Below, in pieces: positions 15,848 to 17,531 of a DNA stretch of 17,531 nucleotides. The position numbers were made by a program, and so were the translations under genes. The stretch's first letter is position 1. Each line of letters starts with the position of its first letter. The notes beneath the pieces are model-generated. The model made no database searches, was not told where the DNA came from, and worked only from the letters and a program-made list of their open reading frames with translations. The stretch comes from Planctomycetota bacterium (GTDB taxonomy: Bacteria; Planctomycetota; Phycisphaerae; Sedimentisphaerales; Anaerohalosphaeraceae): contig JAAYQH010000129.1 in the NCBI GenBank assembly GCA_012519365.1, forward strand, positions 1-17,531, read 5' to 3'.

Positions 15848-15880
15848 AAAGTGAGAATATTGAAAATTGCGGCGTTTGAA
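15766..15880 (+). repeat. Purine-rich low-complexity tract spanning the hydrolase C-terminus
   Basis: Plus-strand purine-dominated sequence made of short GAA/GAGAAT/AATTGAA-like units, with AATATT twice (15840-15845 and near 15857). It crosses the stop codon at 15845-15847 without a change in composition. It encodes the last ~25 residues of the hydrolase and runs on into the intergenic region. Confidence 0.55.
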
Positions 15881-15917
15881 ACAAAAGGGGAACAGCCCAA
15901 AACCAGCACATATAAAA

Positions 15918-16026
15918 GATGTACCGCCGACCTGATGCCAGCAAAATAAAACTCCCTCACGCCGGTTGGAAGCCGACGGTACATCCCAACCGAGGCGTTC
16001 GCCCCGGTTCTCTTATCGGTCAGGCC
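15918..16026 (-). repeat. Nested inverted-repeat element, likely RNA structure 3' of the dockerin gene
   Basis: Three stems are seen in minus-strand order. ATCGG/CCGAT (16012-16026) has a 5-base loop. Arms of 10 positions at 15988-16009 pair completely with one G-U. A 14-bp stem of 15972-15985 with 15918-15931 includes two G-U pairs, encloses about 40 bases, and is followed by CTTTTATAT. On the plus strand the wobble positions become A-C mismatches, so structure favours minus-strand RNA. It lies directly after the stop of the secreted-protein gene and may end its transcript. A mobile or repetitive element end is the alternative. Confidence 0.55.
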
Positions 16027-16031
16027 GATGC

Positions 16032-17369
16032 TTAAGGCATACAGCCCAGTTTTTCACTCATACACCCCACCCAGTCGGCGGCCAGGATTGCCAAGTCATA
16101 CAAATCCACCACACAGTCGAAGTTTACGTCACCGGGGAAAGGTTCATCAGCCGGATCGGCAAAGGCGGCTTCACAGGCATCCGCATACACGCCGACATTA
16201 ACGGTATCTATCCCTGAGCCACCGGCATCGGTGACGGTAAAGTCAAAGTAGAACCAGCCTGTATTGTCCACCGTGACCTGGGTGGTCAGGGCACTGGGGT
16301 CATGGATGAGGACCGTTGTGCCCGGGTCGGTCTCGGTGAGCGGATTCAAAGACCACCGGGTCGTCACCTCGCTGCGGCCGTCATCAACATAGGAGCCGGT
16401 TAAGGTAAATGTGGCCGTGCCGTCTTCCAGCCAGAGATATTGATCCGTCCCGGCATTGGCCGTCGGCGGCACATCGCCCGTAAAGAAAGACCACGTAAAC
16501 CCCTCAATCTTAATCGGCTCGCCATTAGTATTTGGATCCGTCACATCCACCTTCCAGTAATAATAATGGTCTTGCTGCAGCGTGATACCCCGTTCGGCCA
16601 GATCCACCGAATCGAGAGCCTCGCCGGCGACGACCTGGATCACACCGGGCTGTTCAGGCACCAGATTCGGATCGGCCAACGGCGTCGGACTTTCTCTAAA
16701 CCACACATCACAGGTAATCACGTCATCAGGATTGTTCAGCGGCTCAGGATTACGCCAACTTAGTACGGAGAAATTGGCAGCGACCGCTCGTGAGCCGACA
16801 GTAGGGACAGGAAACAGCGCGGGGGTCAGACCATCCGGAAACCCGATTGCAGCATTGTCATAGCCGAAATAGGCCTCGCCTAACCCGTTGTAATTGACGT
16901 TGGTAACCACAAACTTTATGGACTCGGCCTGAGGATGAATTATAAAATCAAACGAATACGTTTTCCACTCCCTGGATACGACAAATTCGCTGGCCGCTTC
17001 ATTGATCAAGCTACCATTCCACGATTCAAGTTTTAAGCCAGCCACCGAATTGTTACCGGTGGTTCCCAGATCAATCATATCGACTTGCGGAACAATCGGT
17101 GTGCCGGCCGGTATCCCCCACACCGCTAGTTCCTCGGTACCCACCTGATACCAAACCGACCAGGTACTGTCAGCCGTACGCAGGGTAATATAACCGCCCG
17201 GATTGCCGCCGGCAGTAACATGGCTGGGTGCCCACGCTCCGCCGCCACCGGCGGCGTTCCAATCGGCCGCATTGATATCAAACCCACCGTTGTTGACAAG
17301 GATTGCCGCACTTGCCCCACCGACCAGTGCCACACACAGACCCACAAGAAATGTTGTTTTGATGTTCAT
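16032..17369 (-). CDS. Secreted multidomain protein with C-terminal dockerin-like repeat
   Basis: A 445-residue exported protein of unknown specific function. A signal peptide (about 1-21, GGASA cleavage) is followed by a carbohydrate-binding-module-like beta-sandwich (about 22-177: NNGGFDINAADWN, then WKTYSFDF and YFGYDNAAIG, typical of CBM4/9-like or PEP-CTERM-type secreted proteins). An FN3-like segment follows (about 188-297, YYYWKVDVTDPN). Then comes a PKD-like domain (about 300-395, PPTANAGTDQYLWL and WFYFDFTVTDAGG). The end is one EF-hand-type dockerin repeat (D414-x-N416-x-D418...D422, then LYDLAILAADWVGC). In Planctomycetota such single repeats terminate many extracellular proteins and may serve as attachment or sorting tags. 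A strong GAGGAGGT SD is 5 bases from the ATG. No catalytic domain is visible. Confidence 0.88.
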   Translation of the reverse strand: MNIKTTFLVGLCVALVGGASAAILVNNGGFDINAADWNAAGGGGAWAPSHVTAGGNPGGYITLRTADSTWSVWYQVGTEELAVWGIPAGTPIVPQVDMIDLGTTGNNSVAGLKLESWNGSLINEAASEFVVSREWKTYSFDFIIHPQAESIKFVVTNVNYNGLGEAYFGYDNAAIGFPDGLTPALFPVPTVGSRAVAANFSVLSWRNPEPLNNPDDVITCDVWFRESPTPLADPNLVPEQPGVIQVVAGEALDSVDLAERGITLQQDHYYYWKVDVTDPNTNGEPIKIEGFTWSFFTGDVPPTANAGTDQYLWLEDGTATFTLTGSYVDDGRSEVTTRWSLNPLTETDPGTTVLIHDPSALTTQVTVDNTGWFYFDFTVTDAGGSGIDTVNVGVYADACEAAFADPADEPFPGDVNFDCVVDLYDLAILAADWVGCMSEKLGCMP

Positions 17370-17531
17370 TTGGACCTCCTCAATTAAAGAAAGAAAGAAA
17401 GTGATGTTGCTAACCCCGCTTGTTATGACAAAAAAAACGAGAGTGTTGTCTCTTTAGGTATCATCCATATTCCCCGTCCAAAAATCCTTGTTTAGGCCCC
17501 ATCACCATTTCTCCCGAGATTTGTTATATTA
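17370..17531. other. Upstream region of the secreted-protein gene
   Basis: Contains the GAGGAGGT SD (minus strand), a fourfold AAAG tandem repeat (17386-17401) in the presumed 5' UTR, and a run of eight A's (17430-17437; T's on the minus strand). No convincing promoter was found, and no gene reaches the right edge. Confidence 0.4.

Noticed and set aside
15963..16009. Integron attC site near the dockerin gene
   Set aside because: GTTGGGA and TTCCAAC resemble attC core sites but do not fit the GTTRRRY/RYYYAAC pattern, and no integrase or cassette array is present.
17430..17452. Intrinsic terminator (GAGA...TCTC stem plus eight T's, minus strand)
   Set aside because: The stem is only four base pairs, too weak to support a call.
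1..17531. CRISPR arrays, tRNA or rRNA genes, insertion sequences
   Set aside because: No regularly spaced direct repeats, cloverleaf-like sequence, rRNA motif or transposase was seen on either strand.

Overview
The window looks like a chromosomal piece of a planctomycete, most likely class Phycisphaerae (Sedimentisphaerales-like). This is an inference from three things: a secreted protein ending in the single dockerin-like repeat (GDVNFDCVVDLYDLAIL...) common in that group, a meso-diaminopimelate-type MurE, and scattered dcw and pilus gene blocks with frequent GTG/TTG starts. No rRNA, tRNA, CRISPR array, transposase or phage gene was seen.

Layout. (1) 1-3180, minus strand: an inner-membrane pilus-assembly operon read pilM-pilN-pilO-pilP-like, then a gene that runs off the left edge and overlaps pilP by ATGA. 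(2) 3181-3606: a 426-base gap without a convincing gene. (3) 3607-7203, minus strand: a tightly packed operon of two distantly similar lipoproteins, a HIT-family nucleotide hydrolase/transferase and a dGTPase-like HD hydrolase. It is driven by a near-consensus sigma70 promoter (7263-7291) flanked by two perfect palindromes. (4) 7508-9181, plus strand: ilvD (branched-chain amino acid synthesis), divergent from that operon. (5) 9364-10278, minus strand: prmC (release factor methyltransferase). (6) 10444-14522, plus strand: murE-murF-mraY, consecutive steps that make UDP-MurNAc-pentapeptide and lipid I, followed by a secreted penicillin-recognising serine hydrolase (14576-15847). (7) 16032-17369, minus strand: a secreted multidomain beta-sandwich protein with a C-terminal dockerin-like repeat. 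Its 3' flank contains nested inverted repeats that pair fully, using G-U wobbles, only as minus-strand RNA.

How the genes fit together. MurE adds DAP, MurF adds D-Ala-D-Ala and MraY transfers the product to undecaprenyl phosphate. The exported SxxK/YSN/HxG hydrolase next door could act on the finished wall or on unrelated esters. PilM-N-O-P form the cytoplasmic-to-periplasmic alignment complex of a type IV pilus-like machine. The HIT/dGTPase pair suggests nucleotide housekeeping, but why it is co-transcribed with two exported lipoproteins is unexplained. Most genes are ordinary housekeeping genes. The least explained items are the RNA-like element at 15918-16026, the palindromic lipoprotein-operon promoter, and the purine-rich tract that forms the tail of the serine hydrolase.
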